NCBI GenBank assembly: GCA_002077045.2
Contig: KZ111161.1
Coordinates: 248,001 to 312,000 of the forward strand
Source of the DNA: Rachicladosporium sp. CCFEE 5018
Taxonomy: Eukaryota > Ascomycota > Dothideomycetes > Cladosporiales > Cladosporiaceae
Direction of reading: 5' to 3'
Length of the DNA: 64,000 nucleotides
In this document: piece by piece, positions 40,821-51,629 of the stretch
Numbering within the stretch: position 1 is the first letter of the stretch
Layout of the letters: every line of letters starts with the position of its first letter
The notes under the pieces: generated by a model
Told to the model about the DNA's origin: nothing
Database searches by the model: none
What the model saw: the letters and a program-made list of their open reading frames with translations, nothing else
Position numbers and translations under genes: made by a program

Positions 40821-42578
40821 ATGTCCCGCCGCCCAGTAGGCCCTGACAAAAGAGAGCAGAACCGCGCAACCCTCAAGCAACTAGTGAAGCTAGAAGGCAA
40901 CAAATCCTGCGCCGACTGCAAACGAAACAAGCACCCACGATGGGCCTCCTGGAACATCGGCGTCTTCGTCTGCATCCGCTGCTCAGGCATACACCGTAGC
41001 ATGGGTGTGCACATCTCGCGGGTGAAGTCTGTAGACCTCGACTCGTGGACCGACGAGCAGATGGCCTCGATGATCAAGTGGGGAAATGCGAGAGCGAACA
41101 AGTACTGGGAGCATAAGCTGGCGGAGGGGCACGTGCCGAATGAGGCGAAGATTGAGAACTTTATACGGACGAAGTATGATAGTCGGAGGTGGGTTATGGA
41201 TGGGGCTATGCCGGACCCGAGTACGTTGGATGATGGGGTGGGAGATGACGATGTGCCGTTGAATGTGGTGAAGGCGAATATTGAGCGGAATGGGAGTTTG
41301 AGGAGTGGAGGGGCTGCGGCGGCACCACCCATGGAGACACAGCCACAGGTGGATCTGTTTGGGGACGTGCAGCAGGCTGCGCCCGCGAGACCTAGTACGA
41401 CTGAGCCTGCGCCAGGGAGAGGTTTTCAGGGGCCGCCCAAAGCTGCACCAGCACCACCGAAGCAATCGAGACCTGGTGAGAGCTTGCTTGGGCTGGACTT
41501 CTTCGGGGGCACGCAACCAGCACCGCAGAGACCGGCATCCGCGACATCGGGTACGACAACACCCGGTGTGCCTGGCAGGACAGATCTGAAGAACTCAATA
41601 TTGTCACTATATGCATCAGCACCGAAGCCAGCACCACAGGCACAACCACAGCAACATCAGCAGCAACCTCAATCGAACGTTGACCTGTTCGGTGGCATGG
41701 CATCTCCGTCAATAGTTTCACCTACACAGTCTTCCGGCTCACGGCCGAGCAATGCTGGTCTGTCCGACTCCTTCAGCTCCTTATCCTTCTCCCAACCTCA
41801 ATCAAAGCCGGCAGCCTTCTCCGACTTCAGCTCACCCTCATCCCACGGCCGACAAAAGAACTCGCTAAGCGGCGGTAGCTTTTTTGACACCAAGCCAGCT
41901 CCTCCGCCAAAGCAGTCTGCACCAGCACCATCCGCTCGGAAGCTGAGCAATGGCTTCGGCGACTTCGGCGACTTCTCCTCCGGTCCCTCTCCAGTCGCCT
42001 CAAAACCCACGCCATCCGCGCCAATCACAAGCGATCTCTTTGGCTCGCCCATACAACCGTCGCAGAATACATCCACACCACCTCCAGCGCCTCAATCGAA
42101 GCTGGCCTTTCCTACAGCAGCAGCATTCAACCTCTCGAACCCTAAACCCACTCCACCCCAAGCACAGCCATCCTTCTCTTCTGCCACTACGAGTTCCAAC
42201 CCATGGGGCGGAGCGGACAATGCCTGGGCCACACCAGATCCACCTGCACCCGCTCCTGCACCTCGGCCGGCGCCCGCAGCTGCACCTCAGCCAGCATACA
42301 AGCCCACGCCCGCCCCTGCGCCTCTCGCAGCGCCCTCACTGAGCTCCTTCGACGCAGGCTGGGGCGATGACTCTCCTGCATCACCACCTGCGCCTATATC
42401 GACTGCAAAGCAGACGACTTCGGGAGGCGGCTTCAGCGTGCAGCAGGATGAGGAGTTCGGAGGCTGGAGTCATGCTAGTCCTGTTGCTAGTGCTCCGCCG
42501 CCTACGTCGGCACGAAAGGGTAGTGGAGGCGGTGGCAGTGGTGGGCAAGACGATTTATTTGGGAATGTGTGGGGCTGA
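40821..42578 (+). CDS. ArfGAP domain protein, Age2/SMAP type (copy 2)
   Basis: 585 residues, same length as the partner at 9697. The ArfGAP domain is almost unchanged: the zinc cysteines C30/C33/C51/C54 and the Arg in CSGIHRSMG are intact. Changes lie in the disordered linker (for example AAAAPPMETQPQV against GVGAAPPRARQPQV). The clathrin-box-like LLGLD and the GFGDFGDF motif are kept. It is expected to be functional. Confidence 0.9.
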   Translation: MSRRPVGPDKREQNRATLKQLVKLEGNKSCADCKRNKHPRWASWNIGVFVCIRCSGIHRSMGVHISRVKSVDLDSWTDEQMASMIKWGNARANKYWEHKLAEGHVPNEAKIENFIRTKYDSRRWVMDGAMPDPSTLDDGVGDDDVPLNVVKANIERNGSLRSGGAAAAPPMETQPQVDLFGDVQQAAPARPSTTEPAPGRGFQGPPKAAPAPPKQSRPGESLLGLDFFGGTQPAPQRPASATSGTTTPGVPGRTDLKNSILSLYASAPKPAPQAQPQQHQQQPQSNVDLFGGMASPSIVSPTQSSGSRPSNAGLSDSFSSLSFSQPQSKPAAFSDFSSPSSHGRQKNSLSGGSFFDTKPAPPPKQSAPAPSARKLSNGFGDFGDFSSGPSPVASKPTPSAPITSDLFGSPIQPSQNTSTPPPAPQSKLAFPTAAAFNLSNPKPTPPQAQPSFSSATTSSNPWGGADNAWATPDPPAPAPAPRPAPAAAPQPAYKPTPAPAPLAAPSLSSFDAGWGDDSPASPPAPISTAKQTTSGGGFSVQQDEEFGGWSHASPVASAPPPTSARKGSGGGGSGGQDDLFGNVWG

Positions 42579-43012
42579 GCGACCAAGGATTGGGGTATTG
42601 TCACGCAACGCGTACGGAAAGCGGGATGGATTGCATAGCGGCGTCTTAGATACTTGAGAATAGCGATGCTAGATACTCGCATCATCCCAGAAAGCCGTCT
42701 ATGTCTACGTTCTTGTGCGGTGTTCACCTCACTGCATAAGGTATTGCTTGAGAGCTCTCTAAGATATCGCCGTCATACGACTCTGAGATATCCGCGTAGG
42801 TAGCGCATGTGAGAGTGCTTCTCCTAGTCTTCTTATTCTTCGATCCTTGACCACTGATTCACAGCACACGCAGGCCGCTTATCACGATCGAAGGGTGCGG
42901 GCTCACGTCCGAGTGCTCCAATATCTTGGTGACTCGCCCTACTCACTCGCGCGGCCAAAGATTACGATGCATCGCGTGCGAAACTATAGTCCAGAGTACC
43001 AAGCAGCACCTC
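42579..43012. other. convergent 3' spacer (copy 2)
   Basis: 434 bp, conserved with 11455-11888. No gene is seen. Confidence 0.35.
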
Positions 43013-44377
43013 TCATCCCACCCCATCACCAGAAGCTCTCCTAACCTCCTGCTTCCTCCTCCGCCGCCTCGTACGATTCTCCATCTCACTCGTCTTGTTA
43101 AGATGAGTCTTAATGTAGTTACCCTGTCGTGGACCCGGGTGCACCGACAACGGCACGTGAGAACCTAGGGGAGGACCTGGGGCGAGAGTTATGGATCGCC
43201 TCGCTAGACGAGCTTGGATGGTCTGGGATTGTGGTTTTGGGGCTTGAGTGGATGGGAGGGGCGGTACGGTCTCGCTCGTTGGCTGTGGTGGCGGTGATAC
43301 GACGGCTTGGTTGGGAAGGACGTTCAATCTGTCCCTGGCTCTGACTTCCTGCCAATTCCTCGGCTTTCTTTTAGTGGGATCGCTGGCTTTGGCTTCTACG
43401 AGAGCTTTCGCCACACTGCCTGTCTCATGATGCTCCCGTACAGCGACGCTTAACATAGCCATCATGGTGAACGCAGCATCATTGCCGGCGTTGTGCAGCC
43501 CTTTCGCCTCAATTCCCAGCGCCCGCAGTAGCTTGGAAAGACCAGGCTGCGAATGTTTTCCCACACCACAGATCTTCTGCGTATCGACGCGCGCGACGAT
43601 GTTGTTCAGTGAGCAGCCGAGTGAGGACAGGTATTTGGTATCGTTTCCCAGCGCGTGGCCGACGAGGATGGTGTCCGGCGACGCACTCGGAGGCAGAGCG
43701 ACGGAGAGATCAGAAGCAGAGTGTAGATCCCCAGGCGATGCGAAGATGCGAGACAATATCCGACCAACATCAGTCAGTGGTATGAAAGTTGACGTGCCGT
43801 AGTTGAAGTCATCCGGGCAGCCCCTGATAAAGTTCCTGTTCACCAAATGCCTATACTCAACCGGTCGTAGGTGAAGGTGCTGGATCGCAGGACACCAGGC
43901 AGAGCCATCGGATCCAGCAGAGTTGGAGTGAGTGTGCTTGACGTCGAGCACGGAGACACCAATTTCCGTGATTTTGGTTTGATCGTGCTCGTAAGCCTCG
44001 CAGTCTATGGCGACGAAGTATAAATCGTCACCCGGGGCTGGAGCGGGGCGGTCGATGAGGCCAAGCAACCCATGGAGGTACTTCAGCTGAGCCATTTGCT
44101 GCGGCGACAGTGACTCTTGCTCTGCCTCAGGAGGCTCGTCCAGTGCAGGTGGTGTCTGGTCCGCTTTCAACGGAGGTATTTGCTTGATCTGAAGATCGCG
44201 AATGGAAGATGAGATCTCGCGGTGGTGACGATACTGCACAGCTTTCAAAGTACTTGCGAGACACTGGGTCTTCCAGGTCCATGTGCTTTGCCGCCTGGCG
44301 ATTTGCCACAGAAGAGGTCGCTCGGGGATGCTAGCTCGCAAAAGCGCCTTCGTTGACGACACGACTCGCCATTGCAT
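43013..44377 (-). CDS. Gfd2/YDR514C-type DEDDh exonuclease-like protein (copy 2)
   Basis: 454 residues, same length as copy 1 from MQWRVVSSTK. All catalytic positions are kept (AIDCEAYE, GHALGNDTKYL, LHNAGNDAAFT). The first ~110 residues differ strongly from copy 1 while the nuclease domain is nearly identical. The segment before the basic C-terminal cluster also varies. The frame is open, so it is probably functional. Confidence 0.82.
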   Translation of the reverse strand: MQWRVVSSTKALLRASIPERPLLWQIARRQSTWTWKTQCLASTLKAVQYRHHREISSSIRDLQIKQIPPLKADQTPPALDEPPEAEQESLSPQQMAQLKYLHGLLGLIDRPAPAPGDDLYFVAIDCEAYEHDQTKITEIGVSVLDVKHTHSNSAGSDGSAWCPAIQHLHLRPVEYRHLVNRNFIRGCPDDFNYGTSTFIPLTDVGRILSRIFASPGDLHSASDLSVALPPSASPDTILVGHALGNDTKYLSSLGCSLNNIVARVDTQKICGVGKHSQPGLSKLLRALGIEAKGLHNAGNDAAFTMMAMLSVAVREHHETGSVAKALVEAKASDPTKRKPRNWQEVRARDRLNVLPNQAVVSPPPQPTSETVPPLPSTQAPKPQSQTIQARLARRSITLAPGPPLGSHVPLSVHPGPRQGNYIKTHLNKTSEMENRTRRRRRKQEVRRASGDGVG

Positions 44378-44737
44378 CCGGTACGAATCTCAGTGATTCG
44401 ACTATCGATCAGATTGCATCTGAATCAGATGGGTGTGTCGCGTTGATTGCCAGTGGACAGCAGAGGATGTATCACATGTAGTCGAAGTAAGGTAGACATC
44501 CGCGCTAGCGCCAAAATGCTGAGCGAAAGCGACAGCACAAGGAATGTAAGAGGTTTAACAGAAGGCGTTCATGGCATCTCGTTGCATCATACGATATTGA
44601 CAGTCTATACAAGGCTTCTCCGTCCACCTGCCTGCGCCTCTTCTAGCGCTCCGTGCAGTAAAAGGCAATGTCGGATACAACGCCAGAACGCCACGCTGCA
44701 AATGAGCATTACTGCATCCATATCCCCAGTCCACGAC
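44378..44737. other. spacer with GCGC element (copy 2)
   Basis: 360 bp. The GCGCTAGCGCCAAAATGCTGAG element is at 44502-44523, shared with copy 1. The rest has diverged. Confidence 0.35.
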
Positions 44738-46054
44738 CTACACAGTCTCCACATAATTGCTCGGGAAGATCCCTTCCCTCTCTCCTATCCTCCCCGTCCA
44801 CCAATCAGCCTCATTCTCCGTTCTCTTCACAATCGTAATGACTTCGCCCTTCTTGAAGCCCAGATCGCCCGGCTGATCAGCATCGAACGTGAACTTCGCG
44901 ATCGCTTGACCAGGCCCTGCAGAACCCGTCTTGAAGCTAAACGTCGGTTTGGGAGCGCTAGGTCGTCCAGGAGCGATCTTGCCGGTCCCGCCGAAGGTGG
45001 AATTGGAGTACATCGAGTTGTGCGTATTCGAGCGTTCTCGTTGATTCTCGAGGCGGTCGAAGGTTGTGTTTGGATCTGCACGGCCACTGCCGAAGGTTGA
45101 TGCTCGTTGAGGTTTGTCACTATAGACGTAGTCGTCGTCGTTCCCTCGACCGAACGCTCCTGAGCCGAAGTTGCCGCCTGTGGGTGTGCCAGACATGGAG
45201 CCGGTGCCTGTCCGGTCTGTCCGGACGCCCTCTCCATACGGTGATCCGGTCTGCCCTTGCCAAACCACGTCGTCGTTTCGATCGTCATAGACTGGCACGT
45301 CGTTGTACATTGCGTCGTCTCCGCCCATCGTCCCTCCCCGCACAGCAAAGGCCCTCGTATTCAGCACCCTCATCAGCGGCTCCGCCGTAGGAGGCACAGG
45401 CACCTCGCCCATCAGACACGCCCTCGCCGTGACTCGTCGCCCGTACATCTTCTCATTTGCATCCCTCCGCTCAATCAACACACTGCCCTCCAGCGACACG
45501 CCCGCGAACAATCCTTTCGTTTTGCTGTATGCAAAGATCCCACTCACACCCTTCAAACTCGCCGCGCCCGCAGCCTCCGCATTCCGCCCCACCGGCCCTG
45601 CCGCAATCGACACATTCCCTCCCAGCGTCAAACTCCCCACCTGCGCGAACGTCTTCACCGCATTCGCATCGTTCAATATGAACACAAAATCCGTCAGCTC
45701 GAACCCGATCTGGCCTCCAAACCCTGCACCCGCAGTCCCTATGGCTGAGGGAGCCGACCACGAGCCATCGCCTAGACGCGCTACGACAACGCCTGAGCCG
45801 AAGCGGCCGGAGCCCAGGAAGCCAGCTTTGAAGACTGTGAGGACGCAGAGGCCTTTGGCGTTTGCGAGGACGGAGGCGGGGATTACTTTGTCGGGACCGA
45901 AGGACTGTTTGGGGTCGATGAAGGAGGCGAGAATGCGGCCGCACTTTTTGCATTCACCTGGAGGGTAATGTTAGTGGGGTTCTGGTGGGGTTCTGGTGGA
46001 GGGAGGGTACGGACTGCGCATAGAGCTTGGAAGGGGGTTGTTGATGAGAGGCAT
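44738..46054 (-). CDS. SYLF-SH3 protein, Ysc84/Lsb3 family (copy 2)
   Basis: 419 residues. Exon 1 is 46015-46054 and exon 2 is 44738-45957, with the same exon lengths and the same unusual GTCCGT donor as copy 1. The SYLF domain and middle region are virtually unchanged. In the SH3 domain a few residues differ (GRIGEREG against GKIGDREG). It is expected to be functional. Confidence 0.9.
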
Positions 46055-46546
46055 GGTGGGCGAAACGGATCGTGAGTGTGGAGGCAGTGGTTGAAGGTGC
46101 TGGGGACTGCACCACCGAGGAAGCGAGAGGTGCCGGTGAAGTAGTGTAGTTGTGAATGCGATCGCTCACACAAGCGCAGAGGCTAAGCCTCCGTTAGATG
46201 ACGCAGCGCAGAGGAGCGTCGAAGCAAGCGCTATGGAGCATCCATGTCGACCCTTTCCGAGCATCGCCTTGGCGGTCCGACCACGCTGGACTGTAGTGCC
46301 ACAAATACATATTGAGGTATCTATCCAATTCGCTCGACCTCACCAACGACAGCCAACCTTCCCAGCGCCGAGCCCGCAACCATTACGGGCGCAAGACAAA
46401 GAACACCTTGACTACTTTCGGTCTGCGATCCACCCTTCCAGGCTCTCAGGACCTGCCCAAGTCACCGCCGGACAAGAGCTACATCACAGCGCATCGACTA
46501 TCGTCTCCGCCTCCTCCCGGAACCCTCCCCACAAGCCCACGCAACC
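46055..46546. other. divergent promoter SYLF-SH3 / SNARE (copy 2)
   Basis: 492 bp, with patches conserved with 14968-15467. No gene is seen. Confidence 0.35.
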
Positions 46547-46840
46547 ATGGCATCCTCCCACGACCTCGAGCGCCAAAACAACGACTCCCTCTCCGCCCTC
46601 TCCTCCAAAGTTTCCGCCCTCCGCTCAGTCACGAATGACATCTATGTCAATGCCCGCGATCAGGGAGTCATCGACAGTACTTCGGAGACATTCTCAACTA
46701 TGACTACGTCGATGAAGGGGAGTGCAAGGCGGCTTGGGGTGATGGCACGGAATGGGGATAAGGTGGCTGTGATGAAGGTTGCAGGGATCATTGTGGTGAG
46801 CGTGGTGGTGCTGTGGTGGATTGTGGGGTGGATTTGGTAG
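46547..46840 (+). CDS. Bet1/Sft1-type SNARE, 97 aa (copy 2)
   Basis: 97 residues, identical to the copy at 15468 except DIYVNARD for DIYANARD. The SNARE helix and C-terminal anchor are unchanged, indicating strong constraint on both copies. Confidence 0.85.
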   Translation: MASSHDLERQNNDSLSALSSKVSALRSVTNDIYVNARDQGVIDSTSETFSTMTTSMKGSARRLGVMARNGDKVAVMKVAGIIVVSVVVLWWIVGWIW

Positions 46841-47217
46841 AGAGGGGATGTGAGGACATGGGGCTCATGTGGAATTAGCAAGGCGTTTGGGCTGGAATTC
46901 GGATTGGGTATGCTTTGTTGCAGGGTGTGAGCAGACTTGACGGGTTGGAAGGGACGGACGCGGTATTCGGCAGGTGCCTATGGTTGTCAGGCACCTGCCA
47001 TCCGGCTGCACCTCGCACCTGCACTCTCCTTACAAGCTAAACACTCCATCAACGCACATTCCACCTTCAAGACGCTCCATGGCTTACAATGAGACATCAT
47101 TCAACCGGTCCAATCAGCACCACCATAACGTCCTGGCAAGCTTCGAAGCCCATCATCCCACCCTCAGATTTCTCACGTTACCCGAGTTTCCAGTATCCAA
47201 CCGACATCAGGAGTGCA
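46841..47217. other. spacer (copy 2)
   Basis: 377 bp, with the first ~120 bp almost identical to copy 1. Part of the copy 1 spacer (the stretch around 15895-15945) is missing. No gene is seen. Confidence 0.35.
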
Positions 47218-47719
47218 ATGACGGTGCAAGCCCTTCTCGACAGCCTCAATCGCCGGCCATGGTGGCATGTGCTGATATCGTATTGCTCCCACCTATTCTC
47301 ACGCCTCGACGCCACCAGCGAGAGCTAACAGCGTACCAGCTACGGCATCGGAGCCATCGCAGGCTCCTACATATGCGAATTTCGAGCCCGGCGCAAGTCT
47401 CCTAACCAGCAAAGACAGCCGCTCAATCACACAACCTTGGTGCTGCAAGCTCTACCTTTCCCGTTCTTCTCCCCGCTCGACGGCGTGGCTCATGAGCAGT
47501 CACATCCTCGCAATGGGACCCGTAATGGTGTTCACGCTTATCTCGTGGTATATTGCTGCGATGTTCCGCTACTACGCCCTGGGCCAGTATTCTACGCCAC
47601 TGGAGAGCTACTGCAATGACTGCGGACGTCAAGACAAGCCTCACCAACGCGAGGGTGTCACGGAGACCATTCACTGCGAGCTCAGTGAGATGACCGAGGA
47701 GAAAATGGGGTTGGCGTAG
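47218..47719 (+). pseudogene. frameshifted small membrane protein gene (copy 2)
   Basis: The start (47218), exon 1 (47218-47279) and the 60-bp intron (47280-47339) match the copy at 16174. In exon 2, one extra base within CTCGACGGCG (~47476-47482) shifts the frame. The shifted frame loses the second hydrophobic region and ends at TGA 47617-47619, giving about 113 residues with an aberrant C-terminus. The original frame remains open afterwards to 47719, including a 24-bp in-frame insertion near the end, so the shift looks recent or is a sequencing error. Confidence 0.7.
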
Positions 47720-48345
47720 TGCGATACCGAGATTGCCGGCGAGGTGCTGCGTATTGCATAGGGACTGTTGGACGTCGAAGAGAAGCGGTCTCGGAGTTTA
47801 TAGCTACGATAGTCAGAAGATGCTGGAATGAAGAGACTCGAAGATGCGAGGGACGCGGTCACGGCACGGGAGCGTGGACGGCAGTGAGAGTAGGATTGTC
47901 TCGTTCGCTTTGGACGGGAAGGTACATGAGGTTATATTTCTCTCTCTGCGAATCTCAGAGGGTTCGTGTGGTATTATAGGTATAGCTGCGACAGCGGGAG
48001 AGGTCGCTAGTACAACGATGAGAGACTGAATCGAGTGCGACCGCTTCAGAGGCTGCGATCCAGTCATCACTCTCCGCAATCATTTGAGGTTGCATATGGT
48101 AATATGAGTATGGCTGCGACAGTGAGAGAACAATGGGGGTCGTCGATGAGAGACTAATCTGATTGCACCCTGTCCACAATTAGCAACGGGTGGCTCTCTC
48201 GGTGACAATCTCGAGGTTCTTGTAGTATATTGCGTTTGACTGCAGCGATGAGAGAGCAAGGCAGGGTATCATTGAGAGGCCAACATTTCTTCGTTTCAGC
48301 GACAGCTACCAACATCCAGCTAGACATCCCCTCCAAGCGGCGCAT
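47720..48345. other. spacer holding tandem repeat (copy 2)
   Basis: 626 bp, equivalent to 16648-17270 and again dominated by the three repeat units. No gene is seen. Confidence 0.4.
47935..48290. repeat. three-unit imperfect tandem repeat, period ~128 bp (copy 2)
   Basis: Unit cores start near 47954, 48083 and 48210. They are the same three units as at 16860-17215, each unit closer to its positional partner than to its neighbours, so the triplication predates the separation of the two blocks. Confidence 0.65.
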
Positions 48346-50257
48346 CTACTTATGCCCAACACCCTGAGCCTCCATAGGCTCGACATCGACGATCTCCGCG
48401 GCCCTTACCTTGTCCTTATTGTCAACAACGTCCTTCATGAAAGGGAACGTCAGAACCTCCTTAATCGAATAGTGATCCGCGAGGAACATAACCATCCGAT
48501 CGATCCCCATCCCCCAACCCCCCGTAGGCGGCAATCCATACTCCATAGCCTCCAAGAACGGCTCATCCAACGTCTGCGCCTCGTCATCACCCTGACCCTT
48601 CTGCCTCGCCTGCTCCTCGAAGCGTAGACGTTGATCAAAAGGATCGTTCAACTCCGAATACGCGTTGACGATTTCCTTCTTGCAGACAAAGGCTTCGAAG
48701 CGTTCGCACAAGCCCTTCTCAGAACGATGGTACTTCGCAAGTGGGCTCATCATTTGAGGATGGCCAGTGATAAAGGTCGGATTAATGCACTTCTCTTCGA
48801 TGAACTCACCGACGAGCTTATCGAGCATACGCGCGTTGGTGAGGGGAGGCGTGCACTCGACGTTCGTCTTCTTGAGCATTCTCTTGAGGAAGTCATTGAA
48901 TTCTTCTGTGTGCATAGTCTCGCCCGGAGGAAACTTCTCCCCGCAGGCCTCTTCGAGAGCGGGAATCATCTCGATGCGCTTCCATGGCTTCGCCCAGTTG
49001 ACTTGGTAGACTTCGTCGTGCTGCGTGTGGAACTCGGTGTTCAGAGATCCGCAGACCTTTTGAACCATTCCTTCCACGAGCTCCTCAGTTCGATCCATGA
49101 CGTCGTTAACATCTGCACCCGCCTCGTAGTACTCGCAGCTCGTGAATTCGGGATTGTGCGTTAAATCTGCACCCTCGTTGCGGAAGATCCGGCCTATCTC
49201 GTAGACCTTGGGGAAGCCGCCCACGATCAACATCTTCAGAGGCAGTTCGGTAGCGATACGCAGCGATAGCGTCATGTTGAGGTCATTGTGGTGTGTTTCG
49301 AACGGTCTGGCTGTAGCGCCACCGGCGTTCTTATTCAGGATGGGCGTATTCATGTGGCGGAATCCGTTGCTGCGGAAATAGTTTCGAATGTACCAGTCGA
49401 TCTCGTCTGCAACGATCAAAGTCTTCATAGACCTCTCATTGATCATGATGTCGAGATAGCGCTTGCGGTGGCGCTCTTCCGCATCCTTGAATCCGTAGTG
49501 CTCCGAAGGGATCTGGCGCAGGCAGGGGGCAAGAAGCTGCAAGTCCTGGCAAAATATCGACAACTCTCCAGGGTTGTCAGCGGCCTTGGGACTAGTTCTG
49601 CCGGGAAAGCCCTTGACTCCGATCCAGTCTCCGCGGCGGATGATCGAATGCTGGTCTGCGAAGGGGACGATGGACGTGCTCTTCTGGCTCTGGGCCATGA
49701 CTTGGCACTTGAAGCCGTCGTAACCCACCTGATAGAAGCGCAGATTCTCTCCTGACTCTCGAATGTTGTACACTCTGGCCATGATCGCTACTGGCTTGTC
49801 CTCTGCAAGCTCGCCCTTCTTCAAATGCCCATAATCCTCCACAAGCCTGGTCAGATCATACGTGATCGAGAACTTGTGCGGGTATGGATTGGGGCTCTGC
49901 GTGTCCTTCATGCGCTTGACAGCTCGACTACGCATCTCGAAATATTGCTGTGCAGAATTGTCAGCCACTGCTGCACTCGTCAGAAGCATGATCACTCACG
50001 TGAGGCTCCAGCTTGCCCTCATCTTCCTCAGCACTCCGCTTCTTGGGATTGCTCGCTGCGGGCGGTGCACGGGCAGCTTCCTTCTCAGCCTTCTCTGCGG
50101 CCTTCTCACGCTGCTTCTGACGCTTCTTAAGCTCACTCTTGCTCACTTGCTCGCCCGTCACTTCATCGAGAAGCAGCTTGGGCTTGTCGGCGTCCTGCAT
50201 AGTGACTTCCTTGACCTTGTCAGTCACAGCCTGAACTGCCTCTCCTGGGCCTGACAT
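48346..50257 (-). CDS. cytoplasmic lysyl-tRNA synthetase (copy 2)
   Basis: 619 residues. Exon 1 is 50000-50257, with one extra codon compared with copy 1 (MQDADKPK against MQEDKPK). The intron is 49948-49999 (52 bp) and exon 2 is 48346-49947. Class II motifs 2 and 3, the OB fold and the Lys-rich N-terminal extension are all intact, with only scattered conservative changes. It is expected to be functional. Confidence 0.97.
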
Positions 50258-51629
50258 TGTGCGTTTCGCTCTCTGGGTTGATGTATAATCGCGTAGGAGT
50301 CTTGGAGAAGATGTGAGACTGAAGTCATATAAATTCGGAGCCAAAAAGTTCTTGGTGGGGTGACTCAATGGGTATGACTTCAATGCTGTAAGTCGAGGCA
50401 GGAGCGATGCACGGAGTAATACTGCTCGTGCACCTAACACGAGCATGCTCAATGGTAACGCAACAGAGACGAGGTAACCATTGGCAGAGGCGATGATGAT
50501 CGGAACGATGAAGCTACATTCAAAGATGGCTAGGCGACGTTCGGGAGTGTCAACATGAGCTTGTCGCGTGAGCAACACGCTCAATTGTAAGTTTCTATCT
50601 CCCAAGATCTCGGAATTCTCCTACGCTATTATGGACTACCCTGCGAATGGAAATCCAGCGCGAATGCATCGTGGAGAAGCAATTATATTTACGAGAGTGT
50701 CCGTAACGATTCTTGGCTCTCCTTTCGCGACGTGCTTTGGTCAGTAGTAGCAAAGGAGGACCAGGAAGGCCGTCATGAGCACAAATCCTGCCACCGGTCT
50801 AGGTGTCACCAGGCGCTCCGCTTCTCCGCGATCTTATGGTTATCACTATCTGTCCTACGACTCCATCAACCTAGCCTCAGCCATGCTGAGACTGACTTTG
50901 AGACACAATGTTCTCGGCTGAGTTTTCCCGCGAGGTTCTATCTTCCATGGCTCCGTCAGTGCTGTCTCCGCTGGTATAGCGCGGTCGAGAACAGCTCAAG
51001 CTGTGTAGGACAGCTCGGAGAGAGATCAGTCCTGCGCCAAATCTCCTCGACACATCCAAGGAGTCAGTGCGTCTTGGAAGCACCCTAGTCCGGTATGGCT
51101 CGTACGACAGAGGCAGAGGGTTTATCAACTCTGCTACCGAGTATCAAGACCCGTGCCGCACAACCCTACGTCCACGGGAAGCAAGAGCCCCCTAAGGCGC
51201 AGTCGCCTCCACTCATACTCGTACAGCTCAGCCGATGGCAGCGAGATTCAGTCGCAGCAGCCGTGGAGGGATGAGTCCCTACCGATTGGTCTCTGTGTGC
51301 CCAAGAACGAGCTTCTCTCCGTAGCACCGAGGACCCGACTCGGATCTACTCAGTCCGGTCGATAGTTGCGTAGGTCTCCTGGACCAGCCACAGAGAGTCC
51401 GCCGCATTGACTAGACCAATGATCTCTGCGACAAGATGTTCTTTCCATGACATTGAGCGGCTACACATATTGATTCGGCTTGACCGTTAGAGGCCTGCAT
51501 TTCCAGCTGTCGGCAAGGCGTTACACTTCTTCGTTGCACATTCACAGGGGTCGATCGTACATGGCTCGGCGGAGCAGGGCTCAAGGATGTTGGGGGCGTT
51601 GGTGGGAGGGTCATGGTGCGATTCGACTG
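50258..51629. other. expanded KRS1/GPI16 spacer (copy 2)
   Basis: 1372 bp against 510 bp in copy 1. The first ~340 bp resemble copy 1. From about 50600 to 51629 the sequence has no counterpart in copy 1. It shows several interrupted open frames on both strands, no recognisable domain, no terminal repeats and no obvious target-site duplication. Confidence 0.5.
50361..50367. promoter_or_regulatory. Gcn4/CPC1-type site upstream of KRS1 (copy 2)
   Basis: TGACTCA, 104 bp before the KRS1 ATG, the same distance as in copy 1 and in the same conserved context. Confidence 0.55.
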
